From positions 52,501 to 109,735 of the forward strand of contig CAUYUJ010000760.1 of NCBI GenBank assembly GCA_963575745.1: a stretch of DNA of 57,235 nt, given 5' to 3'. How positions within the stretch are numbered: position 1 is the stretch's first letter; each line of letters begins with the position of its first letter. The position numbers and the translations under genes were made by a program. Below are positions 11,902 to 22,537 of this stretch, piece by piece. The stretch is from Prorocentrum cordatum. Taxonomy: Eukaryota > Sar > Dinophyceae > Prorocentrales > Prorocentraceae. Under the pieces are notes generated by a model. It saw only the letters and a program-made list of their open reading frames with translations. It was not told the DNA's origin and ran no database searches.

Positions 11902-12720
11902 TCAGCCCCAGCCCATCCCTGGCTGCTGGAGGCCGCCCATGCCTGTCTGGTACATCTGCATATGTGGCTGCATCTGTGGCTGCATTCCTTGCTGGCCATA
12001 GTTGCCCATCTGTGCCCCGCCGAAGGCCCCCATCTCCGCCTCGAACTTCGCCTGCTCGCGCGCCTCCTCTACCAACTCTTCCTGGCTGCTTCTGCCGCCA
12101 AGCACGGAGAGAAGTATCGCGCCAAGCTGAAGAAAGCACGAGACCCACATGAGAAAATAACCATATGTTGCCGCCGCTCGGTGGGACGTGTTTAGCAGCA
12201 GGACTCCTTTGAGCCTGACGCCATTTAGGTATACTATGACCATTACATAATACATGGAGAGAACCGCAACCAGGAAGAATATGCCTACGGACTGCAAGAT
12301 AGTCGCCATGCTTCTGTATTTCTTTCGCATCGATGAAGTCATATAGTAATTGAGTACGTACACGGCCGAGCCTTGCAGCATGATGTTCACGACGAAGATG
12401 ATGACGAGCATGAGGCCGAACCCGTACGCATGGTGGAAGCCATCGCAAAGGTTGTCAACCACCGTTGAGACGGCGGGAGCGCACGAGCGCTGTGCGAAGT
12501 CCTCGAGGGTGGGGTCTCCCTCGAAGACGCTGCATGCAGACTGCGGCATTGGCGTGACGCAATCGACCGACACAGTGAGAGCGCGCGTCTGCACTTTGAA
12601 TATCGCCATGGGGCCAATGAACCAAAACAGCGAGTGCATGGGCAAGCACAGAGCTATGAAACCGACGAAAGTGGACATGCCGGTAAGGCCGATCGCGGCA
12701 TGGACGACTTTTTTGCCCAT
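11902..12720 (-). CDS. Four-TM membrane protein with Met/Gln/Gly-rich tail (copy A)
   Basis: This 272-residue protein of unrecognised family has four hydrophobic segments at about residues 8-32, 102-126, 139-165 and 186-207. The loop between the first two holds four cysteines (54, 63, 80, 92). After TM4 comes a charged stretch (SSQEELVEEAREQAKFEAEM, about 211-230) and a tail rich in Met, Gln, Gly and Pro. The layout resembles four-TM proteins of the claudin/PMP22 or Sur7/PalI type, but that is only topology. The start MGKK at 12720 is chosen because the frame is open upstream to 12933 in this copy but broken by a 2-bp indel (near 12803) in copy B, while everything from MGKK onward is shared. 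No introns are needed. The role is probably at a membrane; the substrate or partner is unknown. Confidence 0.75.
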   Translation of the reverse strand: MGKKVVHAAIGLTGMSTFVGFIALCLPMHSLFWFIGPMAIFKVQTRALTVSVDCVTPMPQSACSVFEGDPTLEDFAQRSCAPAVSTVVDNLCDGFHHAYGFGLMLVIIFVVNIMLQGSAVYVLNYYMTSSMRKKYRSMATILQSVGIFFLVAVLSMYYVMVIVYLNGVRLKGVLLLNTSHRAAATYGYFLMWVSCFLQLGAILLSVLGGRSSQEELVEEAREQAKFEAEMGAFGGAQMGNYGQQGMQPQMQPHMQMYQTGMGGLQQPGMGWG

Positions 12721-12905
12721 CCTGCGCGGCAGGATTCGCACGGTATGCGCGCGCGTAGCGGGGGGCAGCAGAAGGTGCGGGACGCCTCGCAGCGGCGTCC
12801 TCTTTTGAGCCACGCTGGCGACGTACTTCGCAGTAGACAACGGATGAGAAGCCACCTGATCAAAGACCGCGACAAAGGAACACCACAGCAGCTCCAGGTT
12901 TCCTG

Positions 12906-13345
12906 ATGAACTCCATCCGAAGGTGAATCCCACCAGCCCTTTGGGCGTGAGTGGTTTAGGGAGTCCGCTCTGTTCTCAACCCCCCTTCTTCCCTTCGGGG
13001 AGGGGTTTACCCCTCCCCCTACCCCCTCCCCCTGGGCCTGGAGAGGGCGGCCCGCGGGTGGTTGGAGGGGTCTTTTTCGACTCCTGGGAGGGCTAAAAAA
13101 CGACACCCCTCACAAGGATTCTGGCCCCGACGGGGGGGGGCAGAAAAAACCCTCTCCTCTTCTGTGAAGCCAAAATCATTGATTTTGCTACGGTGTTGGC
13201 CCCATTTGGGCCTTCCGAGGGGGCAGCGCTCCTTAAAGCTCCCCTCTTCTTTCAAGGCAGAATCATTGATTTTACCAAGGTTTTGGGCTCATTTTGCCCT
13301 TCTGAGGGGGCAGCGCTCATTGAAGCTCCCCTCTTCTTTGATCGA
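12906..13345. repeat. Unassigned GC-rich segment with an 87-bp tandem repeat
   Basis: The landmark atcattgatttt occurs at about 13175 and 13262, each followed by gagggggcagcgctc and agctcccctcttctt. A partial third unit ends at 13345. 12906-13150 is C/G-rich with no recognisable gene. Confidence 0.65.
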
Positions 13346-13349
13346 TTCC

Positions 13350-13655
13350 CTCCAAGATGGCCCCAAGAAGCGCCCAGGAGGCACCAAGAGGCCCCAAGGT
13401 GGCCCCAAGAGGCCCCCAGGAGGCCCCCAAGAGGCCTCCAAGAGGCCCCCAAGATGCCCCCAAGAGGCCCCCAAGAGGCCCCAAGAGGCTCCCCCGAGGC
13501 ACCCAAGACGCTCCTGGAAGCCCCTGGGGCCGCCAAGAGGCTCCCAAGACGCCCCAAACGGCCTCCAAGAGGCTCCCAAGAGGCCCGAAGAGGCTCCCCC
13601 AAGGCACCCAAGACGTTCCTAGAAGCCCCTGGGGCCGCCAAGAGGCCCCCAAGAC
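13350..13655. repeat. CCAAGAGGCCC minisatellite
   Basis: Short units of ccaagaggccc / caaggtggccc / ccaagacgc repeat irregularly over about 300 bp. All frames are open, giving Pro/Arg- or Gly/Leu-rich strings. Confidence 0.8.
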
Positions 13656-13659
13656 GGGA

Positions 13660-14075
13660 CGAGGTGCCCGAACGCCTCACGCCACGAGGAGCCCGAACGA
13701 CTCACACCAGGAAGAGGGGCGCGAACGACTCACACCACGAAGAGCCCGAACGACTCACACCAGAAGGAGGGGCCCGAACGACTCACACCAGGACGAGGCG
13801 CCCGAACGACTCACACCACGAGGAGCCCGAAAGACTCACACCACGACGAGGGCCCCGAACGACTCACACCACGAGGAGCCCGAACGAGTCACACCAGGAG
13901 GAGGGGCCCGAACGACTCACACCAGGATGAGGGGCCCGAACAACTCACACCACGAGAAGCCCGAACGACTCACACCGGGACGAAGAGCCCGAACGACTCA
14001 CACCACGAAGAGCCCCAACGACTCACACCAGGAAGAAGGGCCCGAACGACTCACACCAGGACGAGAAACCCCAAG
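13660..14075. repeat. CCCGAACGACTCACACCA minisatellite
   Basis: Roughly 14 units of cccgaacgactcacacca followed by a variable ggaggagggg, cgaggag or cgaagag linker, spaced about 25-35 bp. It follows directly on the preceding minisatellite. Confidence 0.85.
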
Positions 14076-15240
14076 TACCAAATATTCAAATCGTGGTGAT
14101 AGATTCGGGCGTGTGAGGGGCTGCCGACCGGCCGCGCGGCCGTCTCCCGCGCCCTGCCCACCATCATGGAGGAGGTACATAGGATGGCGGGAAGTATGGA
14201 GGGAATTTCTGGGGTGTGCTTGGCGATCGGTGTTGACAATATGGGGGGATAGGCGTCGGGGAGGGGGTGTCAGTGGGTGGGGTACTGCACGACGGATGTA
14301 GGGAGATCGTTTGCGGGCGTCGCTGCTGTTGGGGTATTCCTTTTGGTTATTTACTCATATTTTTAGTTTCTTGGGAGCAACCCAAAATTTTTTTTTCTCT
14401 TTTTTTTTTATTTAGTTGCCTATTATTTTTTTTTTTCTGTTAAATACTTCTAGCTTGTCTTTTATGCGGGGGGAAGCGGACATACGCCTGAAAAAACACG
14501 ACTGTCGGCATGCTTCGCAAGAGTTGCTGTTTTGAGATGGGCTGGTGGGGATACGCGAAGCGTAAAGAATTTGCTGCGAAACGAGCGGCATATGTCGCGG
14601 GTCGTGCCAATCGGCGAGCTGCACGAAGCACATGCGCGCAGGCGCGCCGCGCGAGCCGACGCGCGCGCTTCGCTAGAGTTCCTGCGCTCGTCCCTTTCGT
14701 CGGCACGCATTGCGCACAACGCACAACGGGGGCGTGGCACTTTTCTTTATGCCTCCCGCACCCTGCACTGCGGCCCACCGTACTGGCAGGGGCTGATTGG
14801 CGAGAACACGCGAGCGGACACAAGACCCTTCCGAGGGCCACATGGCCACATTGCCACAGGAACGTAGAAGGCAGGGGTCACGAAACGCAGGACGCGAGGG
14901 CACCGACTTGGCAGGGTCGACCTACTGATCAACCTCGACTGTAGCAGCGGCAACGACGTCCAGCGTGAGCCGCCGGACCTCCACCGGCATCACGCTCCTC
15001 TTCGCGGGGTGCCCGCCAGGCGACTTCTGGAATCACGTAATTGGATCCGATACACTCGACTCGATCCTGGAACAGCGACAGGGAGTCCAATCAGCTCAAT
15101 ACGTGCCGCAAAGTTTTGACGAAAGGCCCACCAGAGGCTAACCGAGCAGGACGGCCAGAAATAAAGGAAACCGCGCATACACGGCAGGGGTTCGACGGGC
15201 GAGCGCTGGAAACGCGATTCACGGCAGCTGCCAGGGTGTA
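14076..15240. other. Unassigned intergenic sequence
   Basis: Contains T-rich runs near 14340-14450 and moderately GC-rich DNA after that. Frames of 60-140 codons are present on both strands without recognisable domains. Nothing further can be supported. Confidence 0.4.
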
Positions 15241-16050
15241 GTGGGTGGGGTGGTGGCCGCATCCTTCTCCCTTTTCCCTCCACCCCCCTCCTCCCATCCT
15301 CACTTATCCCTCCTCCCATCTTCTCCCTCCTCCCTACGTCTCCTTCTTCTCCCTCCTCCCACCTGTCGCACGGGGGGGGGGGCCTACGAGGCGTGGAGCG
15401 CAATCAGATGGCTGGACGGGTGCAAACCCCCCGCTGCGTAGACACGGCTGGTCTTGGGGGCGTGCCGCGGGGGAGGAGGAGGAGGAGGAGGAGGAGGAGG
15501 AGGAGGAGGAGGAGGAGGAGGAGGAGGGAGGAGGAGGAGGCGAGGAAGTATAACGGGGTAAGGACGATGAGGGAAGGTTTTTTTGTCCCGAGACGGGGAG
15601 AACAATGAGTAGGAGGAGGAGGAGGAGGATGTAGGAGGAGAGGAGGAGAAAGAGGGAGGAGGAGGAAGAGGAGGAGGAAAAGGAGGAGGAGGAGGGGAAA
15701 AGCGGTGGAGGAGGAGGAGGAGGAGGAGGAAAAGGAGGAGGAGGGTCTCCGAACGACAGGAGCTGCAGCTGGAAGTGGGCAGCCGGCTCCTGCGCGCCCC
15801 CGCACGTCTGCTCCGACGCCCCCGTGCTCGCGCGTCCATTAACCGCGCGAGGGGACAGCACGCCCGCGCGCGGAGGGGCACACCCCGCCTCGGACGGCGG
15901 CGGAGGGGGAGGAGGAGGGGGAGGGGGAGGAGGAGGGGGAGGAGGAGGGGGAGGAGGAGGAGGAGGAGGAGGAGCGAGGAGGAGGAGGAGGAGGAGGGGG
16001 AGGAGGAGGAGGAGGGGAGGGAGGAGGGGGGGGGACAGCACGCCCGCGCG
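15241..16050. repeat. CTCC tract and GGA arrays
   Basis: CTCC/TCC repeats occupy 15265-15362, GGA arrays 15470-15540 and 15610-15750, and GGA/GGGGA 15895-16035. The sequence gacagcacgcccgcgcgcgg occurs twice (15854 and 16035), flanking the second GGA block as a direct repeat, so the block may have grown inside a small duplication. Confidence 0.8.
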
Positions 16051-17035
16051 CGGAGGGGCACACGCCTCGCCTCGGACGGCGGCGGGGCTCTCGCCGAGGC
16101 GAGCGCGGGGCACGGCGAGGGCCCCGATGGGCGCTCTCCCGCAATGCCGCGCGGCTCGCGGGGGCAGCGGCGGAGGGCGGATGGAGCACCCCCCCCCTGC
16201 CGGCACGTCGGTGCCCTCGCCGACCAGCCACGACCGGGGGAGCTGTGGTCCTTACCCCCCTGGGGGGAACCCATTCGCATCGACGACCTCTCGAGAGGGG
16301 CGTCGAAATCGAGGGGCCCCCCCGGGGGGGGGAGGGCCACGGCCCCCCCAAATTGTGGCCGGCCTGCCTCGGGGGCCCCCCCGGCAGCTTTCAGTGGGAG
16401 CCCCCCCGGGGCCACCGTGCCTGGCCACAGCCGTGCGACGGCCCGTTTGTGACCAGCGTGTGCATGGCCACCTGGATCCCGCAGCCAGATATCGGATGTG
16501 CCCCGACACGACTTCTGGGCTTCCGCATGCCGTGCCTTGCGGAAACAGGCTTGGGCACACCTCGGAAAAGAGCATGCTAGCATCCCAAGGGATATCGCAG
16601 GGTTTTGCAAGGGAAGGAGCTCGATGGGGGGTTCTGAACAAATGCCAAGAAGACTTACACAGCAGCGATGTGCCCCATCCTAGCCTCATCCATTGCAGCT
16701 CACTTGTCAGAGTTTCTCGGATCTCAATTATGAGCCCGACCTGATCGCGTCAGACGGCCAGGCGCTTGTGCAGGACCTGTGGCCCTCTATATGAAGGACG
16801 TGGACCATGACTTTGCCCCTGCGCCCGACTTCGCCCTGGCCCCAGGCAGACACAACACCACTCGAGCGCCACAGGCTTTACCAGGAGTTGGACCCGGAAG
16901 ACCAATGTAACGGTGCTCCGACCCCAACCACACTGAACCTGGATCAGGTTTGCGTTCCGACTCTGGCTAGTGACGGCCTTCCTCTTCCTCCTCCTCCTAC
17001 TCATCCTCATCCTCCTGCTCCTCCTCTTCCTCCTC
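16051..17035. other. Unassigned GC-rich sequence
   Basis: Rich in G and C homopolymers at 16190-16400. Frames are open on both strands but no domain or consistent coding pattern is seen. Confidence 0.35.
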
Positions 17036-17109
17036 ATTCTCCTCCTCCCCACCACCCACCACCACCCACCACCACCACCCACCACCACCACCCACCACCA
17101 CCACCCACC

Positions 17110-17143
<34 letters not shown>

Positions 17144-17470
17144 TCATCAGCATCATCATCATCATCATCAGCATCAGCATCATCATCAGCATCATCATCA
17201 TCAGCAGCAGCATCATCATCATCAGCATCATCATCATCATCATCGTCATCGTCATCATCATCATCATCAGCATCATCATCATCATCAGCATCATCATCAT
17301 CAGCAGCACCATCAGCAGCATCATCAGCATCATCAGCATCATCAGCATCATCATCAGCACCATCATCAGCATCAGCAGCATCAGCATCATCATCAGCATC
17401 ATCAGCAGCAGCATCATCAGCAGCACCACCACCATCATCATAATCATCGTCGTTATCGTCGTCGTCGTCG
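17036..17470. repeat. (CCA)n and (ATC)n/(AGC)n trinucleotide array
   Basis: CCA repeats at about 17045-17125 change to ATC with interspersed AGC and GTC up to 17470. Ile-, Ser-, Met- and Asp-rich frames follow from this. Confidence 0.9.
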
Positions 17471-18826
17471 TCGCCGCCGTAACCACCACGGCTTTCCCAA
17501 GCCTGGATACACGAGGTGTCACACGTGACGGCCTCCCATGCCCCCTTGAACAGTCGCCACACATAATGCTTGTGCGAATTCCCTCGGACCTGGCCGCCTG
17601 GTCTGCTAGTGGTCTGGTTGGCGGGCGCGCATGCCGCTCGTATCACGGGCACACGAGAACAGGTCTAAGGCTGATCCCCAACCCCAGTCGAGAGGGGTGG
17701 GCCGATGCTCCGCTGTGCAGCGCTGTGCCGTCCAGGCCAGCAAGCAACGACCCAGCGCGCTACCAGTTGGGACGGCAACTGCACGCGACGCCTGGCCATT
17801 GTCAACACACAGGAGGAAGAACGGTGTTTTTTCTGTTGCACGGCGATTTCAAAGCGGTGCAACCGCGCCCTGCGAGCAACGTTGAGATGCAGCGTACTCT
17901 GCGCGTTCGTGCGGGTTTTGCTACCCAGCGTGGTGCGCGAAATAAAGAAACCGATGCTTGCACGTGCCAGGCTCTGCACAGGTAGAACATGATGCCCCTC
18001 TGTTTGCACTGGCCACTGCGCTCACTGCGCTCGTGCCCGCCCCCTGACTATGGCACAGAAGAGGATGAAAAATCTAAAACGCACAAGTGCAAATGTCGTT
18101 GAGTCGCTCGCTCCTCTCACGCGTCCCCTGCTAACAGCAGGGAAAGATGGGAAGAAGGGGAGGAAGGAAGAGAAAGAGAAAGAGAGAGAGAGAGAGAAAC
18201 AAAAAAACGAGGGGGAGATGGAGATGGAGAGGGATAACGAACAAAAATCTAAGCAAGCCATCCTGCCGGACAGCACGCCACCCTCCGAATCTCACATCCT
18301 CCTCATCCTCGAATCCTCCCAGCCCCCTCCCCCCCTCATACTGAAAGGTAGGCGGGCATCCTTGCCTGGCTGACGACTGCTGGAATATGGAAAATTCCTG
18401 GAAGACCTGGGAAATCGCTTTCCAGCATTCTGGGCAGGCAACCCAGGCGTGAAACTCGTGGTCGCAAAGTCTCGGTCTCGCAAGCCCAGGCAAAAAGGTC
18501 CAACGACGCCCGCGGCGCGCTGAAGTCTCTAGACTGAGACCAGCCCCTGCAATTCCACATCTGCTCGCCATCCGCCCTCGGCCAAGCACGCCAGTCGATC
18601 CCTAGATTTGGTCGACCGCAGGGACGAGTGTCTCACACGCGGCCGAACTACCGAGCCCACGGACCCGACGGCTTGCTGCTTCAAAATCAGACAGTAGCAT
18701 TGAAAAACTGTCGTCAGGGAAGGTGCATTCTTGGACGTCCCCTGCTGCCTCCCCTACACCCCAACCATCCAGGGCTGAACCAGCACAGGACGAGCGTCCG
18801 AGTGCGGCCAGGGCCTGTCCAGCCTA
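17471..18826. other. Unassigned intergenic sequence
   Basis: No recognisable gene. A GA run lies at about 18172-18205. The part from about 18630 to 18826 may be upstream LINE sequence because the endonuclease frame follows, but no domain is visible in it. Confidence 0.35.
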
Positions 18827-18904
18827 ATGGCAGGTTCCGCTAAAATGTCTCGCTCGACCTACCCTTACTGTGGGCACCTGCTGGCAAAACGACCCCCTCA
18901 TTAT

Positions 18905-19181
18905 CCACAAGTGCGAATGGCTTCTGCACCGCGGCAACGCGTTGCAGAAGCCATTCGTCGGATTGCATCTCTTCGTATTCGGGTCACTGGTGGAGTGTTG
19001 ACATTAATTACAGCATACGCTTGGACAAATGTGCACGACTATGACACACGACGCGAGTCCTACACCGACCTGGCCACATTCGCTGATAAATGCCGGTGCC
19101 ATGGACCTACAATCATACTTGGAGATTTCAACGCCCGGTTACTGGAGCAACATGCTGGCGAGGAGGACGTCATAGGAGAGT
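18905..19181 (+). pseudogene. LINE endonuclease (EEP domain) fragment
   Basis: A plus-strand frame, open from 18827, contains GGVLTLITAYAWTN and, about 30 residues later, TIILGDFNARL. These are the strands and the GDFN signature of the apurinic-type endonuclease/exonuclease/phosphatase domain of non-LTR retrotransposons, where the Asp and Asn act in phosphodiester cleavage during target-primed insertion. Only the middle third of the domain is recognisable: the N-terminal part is absent or unrecognised, and the frame leaves homology at VIGE, one base before copy B of the segmental duplication begins at 19182. No reverse transcriptase follows. It is a dead fragment. Confidence 0.75.
18914..18957. 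repeat. 15-bp perfect inverted repeat
   Basis: cgaatggcttctgca (18914-18928) is followed after 14 bases by its exact reverse complement (18943-18957). It lies within the LINE endonuclease frame. Confidence 0.9.
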
Positions 19182-19494
19182 TAGTTTTGCGCTGCCAACG
19201 TGGCCGCGGTGGTGCTGACCGCTGGTCACTTCCCAGCGGACACGTCAGTGCGAGTCGGCGACGTGGGCGGGCGCGGTATCATGGCAACGTCGACAACGGT
19301 AAACGCGATGATGATGGTAGCGATGCTGGTGACGATGGTGACACCGACGACGGCAAAGCCAGTGACGGCGCCGTTGCTGGTCTCGCCGGCGACGGTGACG
19401 GCAACCTCGCGTCGGTGATGAAAGGCTTGGAGAGCGAACGACATGCGCACGTGGCCGACGCGCGAGAGTGGTCCGCTGATTTTCATTAGACACG

Positions 19495-20100
19495 GATCGT
19501 GCCCCCCCCCAGCACGCGCGCAAGGGCGCTCGAATGATTTCAACGTGCGGCGCGAGGGGCCCGATTGGCAGACTTTAATGAATAACTTGAAAACCTATGG
19601 TTCTCTTAAGAAATCGCAGGAGCCCGAGCGAAAGCACTTTTGCAAACTGATGTTGAACAACCATGCGTTTTTACATGTTTCCGGGGTACTCGTTTTTGAA
19701 TTCCTTACGGAACTCGAGGTTTAAAGGATTTTCGCATGCGCGCGCGACGACGCGTGCGTGTGCACTTCGCCCCATCTGTTGCAAGGAATTCTGGCGACAG
19801 CACGCGCGAAAGGGCGTTCGAGCGACTCCGACATGCGCGCGCAAGATGCCCGATTGGTAGCAGGTAGCAAGTTATGCAAATGTTTGTCGTAAACATTCGC
19901 ACGAGCCCGAGCGCAAGTTTTGCTTCAACATTCGGATTGTGAAATCATTTGTTTTTAATCTGTTTTCGGAACACTCGATTTTGAAATCCTGACGACGCTC
20001 AAAATGTTTGAAAGATTTCCGCATGTTCGCGCGAAGACGCACGCGTGTACACGTTGGCATATTTGTTTGAAGGGGTTCTTGAAAGCCGATGATTTGTGAT
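19495..20100. repeat. CG-rich ~280-320 bp dispersed tandem repeat, locus 3
   Basis: Duplicate of 6930-7560, with small indels such as loss of a short segment near 19885. Confidence 0.7.
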
Positions 20101-20307
20101 AAACGAGTGCGAGCAAATAGTTTTTGAGCAGAGGATGAAGGGGGGAGGCGGTGCGGATGCCGGCCTGCCTGCGATGGTCTGAACTCATCTATGAGGGACG
20201 ATGGGGCAGAGTCGTATGTAAATTGCCATGCGAAAGAAGGGCCATTTATTCCGAGGGGGAGGATAGATCCAAAATATTCTTCTTAGAACGGAGGATATAC
20301 GAAAACA

Positions 20308-20878
20308 AAACAATGAAAAACAATGGAAAGCAATGCAAAGCAGTAAAGCAACGCAAAGCAATGCAACGCATTGCAGAGCCATGCGAAGCGAGGCAAAGAA
20401 ATGCGGTTGCCATGCAGAGCAATGCAAGTCAATGCAAGTCAACGCAAAGAAATGCAAAGCAATGCAAATCAATACAACGCAATGCAAAGCGAGACAAAAG
20501 CATGCGATTGCAATGCAACGCAACGCAAATCAATGCAAAGCAATGTAAAGCCGTACATAGCAATACACAGCAATGCAAAGCAATGCGAAGCCATGGAGCG
20601 CTACGCAAACCAATACACAACAATTCAAAGCCATCCACCGCAATACAGAGCAATGCAAAGCCGCACAAAGCAATACACAGCAATGCAAAGCAATGCAAAG
20701 CCATGCAACGCTATGCAAACCAACACAAAGCAATTCAAAGCCATCCACCGCAATATACAGCAAGTCAAAACAATGCAAAACAATGCAACGCAATGCAAAG
20801 AAATACAAAGCAATGCAAAGAAATGCAAAGCAATTGAAAGCAATGCAAAGCAATGCAATGCAAGCCGACGCAAGGCGA
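20308..20878. repeat. GCAAAGCAAT decamer array, copy B
   Basis: Same array as 7770-8340 with the same interruptions (ccatccaccg boxes) and a few substitutions. The shared interruptions show it was duplicated as a block, not amplified anew. Confidence 0.9.
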
Positions 20879-20934
20879 TTGCAACGGCGAATGGGGGTGC
20901 AACGGAACAGTGGCGACGGGGCGGTGACGACGCG

Positions 20935-21145
20935 GCGACGAGGCGGCGACGGCGACAACAAGGCGGCAGGCCCGGCACTGGAGCCCAGACGACGGGCGGC
21001 GACTATGCGGCGACGTGGTGGCGACGGCGACAACAAGGCGGCGGACCCGGCACTGGAGCCCAGACGACGGGCGGCGACTAGGCGGCGACGGGGCGGCGAC
21101 GGCGACAACAAGGCGGCAAACCGGGCACCAGAGCCCAGCTCCTCA
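20935..21145. repeat. 75-bp tandem repeat, three units (copy B)
   Basis: The landmark gcgacaacaaggcgg occurs at about 20954, 21029 and 21104. One unit fewer than copy A. Confidence 0.85.
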
Positions 21146-21547
21146 GAGCAACAAGTGAGAACCCCTAAGTGCAAGAATTGTTTGGTGAAAAGCAACAAAT
21201 ATCGATTGCATAGGTGAGCTTACGGAGGGGAGGGGGAGGGAAGTGGAGGGGAACGAACAGCTTGAGGAGGGGAAGGGAGGGGAATAGGAAGGTGAGGCGA
21301 AGGAAGCGGAAATGGGGAGGTTGAGGGGAATGATATAATTGGCGTGCGCTCGCGAGCGAGCGACGACGAACGCGCGCCAGAAAGCGTAACGAAGGTGCCT
21401 CAAATGAGGCGCCAACGCTCTCTGGATGGCGGTGGTGCCTACGTTCCCAGACATGGATCAGAAAGATTTGAAGGGGCCCTGGGACACACAAATAAATACA
21501 CAAAAATCACAGGATTCCCCATATTTTCAAATATTTTCTGTGTTTTT

Positions 21548-22078
21548 CCCTACCTAGGCTCTGCCTAGAAGGGTTCTTACTCTCTTAGCTTAAAGGGGCC
21601 GGGCAGTGCAAAGCGCCCCGGGCGGTTCCCCCAGTCCCCTGGGAGCGGTTCCCCCCAGTCCCCTGGGCTTTAGCTTTAGCTTTAGCTTTAGCTTTAGCTT
21701 AGCTTTAGCTTAGCTGTAGCTTAGCTTTAGCTTAGCGTTTCGCTTAGTTTTTCGCTTAGCGTTTAGCTTAGCTTTAGCTTAGCTTTAGCTTAGCTTTAGC
21801 TTAGCTTGAGCTTAGCTGTAGCTTAGCTTTAGCTTAGCTTTAGCTTAGCTTTAGCTTAGATTTAGCTTAGATGTTGCTCAGCTTTAGCTTAGCTTTAGCT
21901 TAGCTTTAGCTTAGCTTTAGCTTAGCGTTGGCTTAACTTTAGCGTAGATGTGGCTTAGCTTTAGCTTAGCTTTAGCTTAGCTTTAGCTTAGCTTTAGCTT
22001 AGCTTTAGCTTAGCTTTAGCTTAGCGTTACTGTTACTACTAATGCTGCTTTCCTAGGGGTTCCAACTCCTAGGTAGGG
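21548..22078. mobile_element. Insert with 11-bp terminal inverted repeats and internal satellite
   Basis: Copy A reads straight through ctgtgtttttgtcgtcccc, while copy B is interrupted after gtgttttt. The interruption starts with ccctacctagg (21548-21558) and near its other end has the exact reverse complement cctaggtaggg (22068-22078). A further 17 bp lie between that and the return of copy A homology. The interior is mostly a TTAGCTTTAGC-type satellite. This fits a non-autonomous inverted-repeat element carrying a satellite. No clear target duplication was found and no transposase is present. Confidence 0.55.
21664..22025. repeat. TTAGCTTTAGC satellite
   Basis: Repeats of tagctttagct with variants such as tagctgtagct, tagcgtttcgct and tagatttagct over about 360 bp. 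It lies inside the inverted-repeat insert and is absent from copy A. Confidence 0.9.
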
Positions 22079-22537
22079 TCGCACTGGGATAATTGTCTTC
22101 CCCCCCACTCCCCATATTTTCCCATATTTTCTGGGGAATCGACGATTAATTGATTGTGTCTGTGTTTTTTTCCCTCCTGAGGATTGATATGATAACTCGG
22201 GCCCTGGACTAGCCGATAACTAAAGTACGGCTCGCAGGCTCCTCCTTCTGCCCACGAGCTCCATCAGCATTCACAAAGAGTGCAGACAATCTCTCAAAAA
22301 GCAATATGACCTAGGGCTGCTGACCATGTTTGTGCCACCCCTCCCCTCAAACAAGGACGACAAACACGACCCCGTATGCACTCGCCCGAGCTTAGGCGGG
22401 AGCTCCTGGGCCCTCGGATGCAAGCAACTTCTGACATAATGTGCACGGTGCGACATGCTCCCAGGACAACACTTGCCACCCTCCCGCCCCCTGGTTCATA
22501 TCGATGTGTTCGCCATCGTGCCAGGGTGCTCAATGGC

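Noticed and set aside
12721-12933. N-terminal extension of the four-TM protein
   Set aside because: Copy B has a 2-bp difference that breaks this frame, so the shared start is MGKK.
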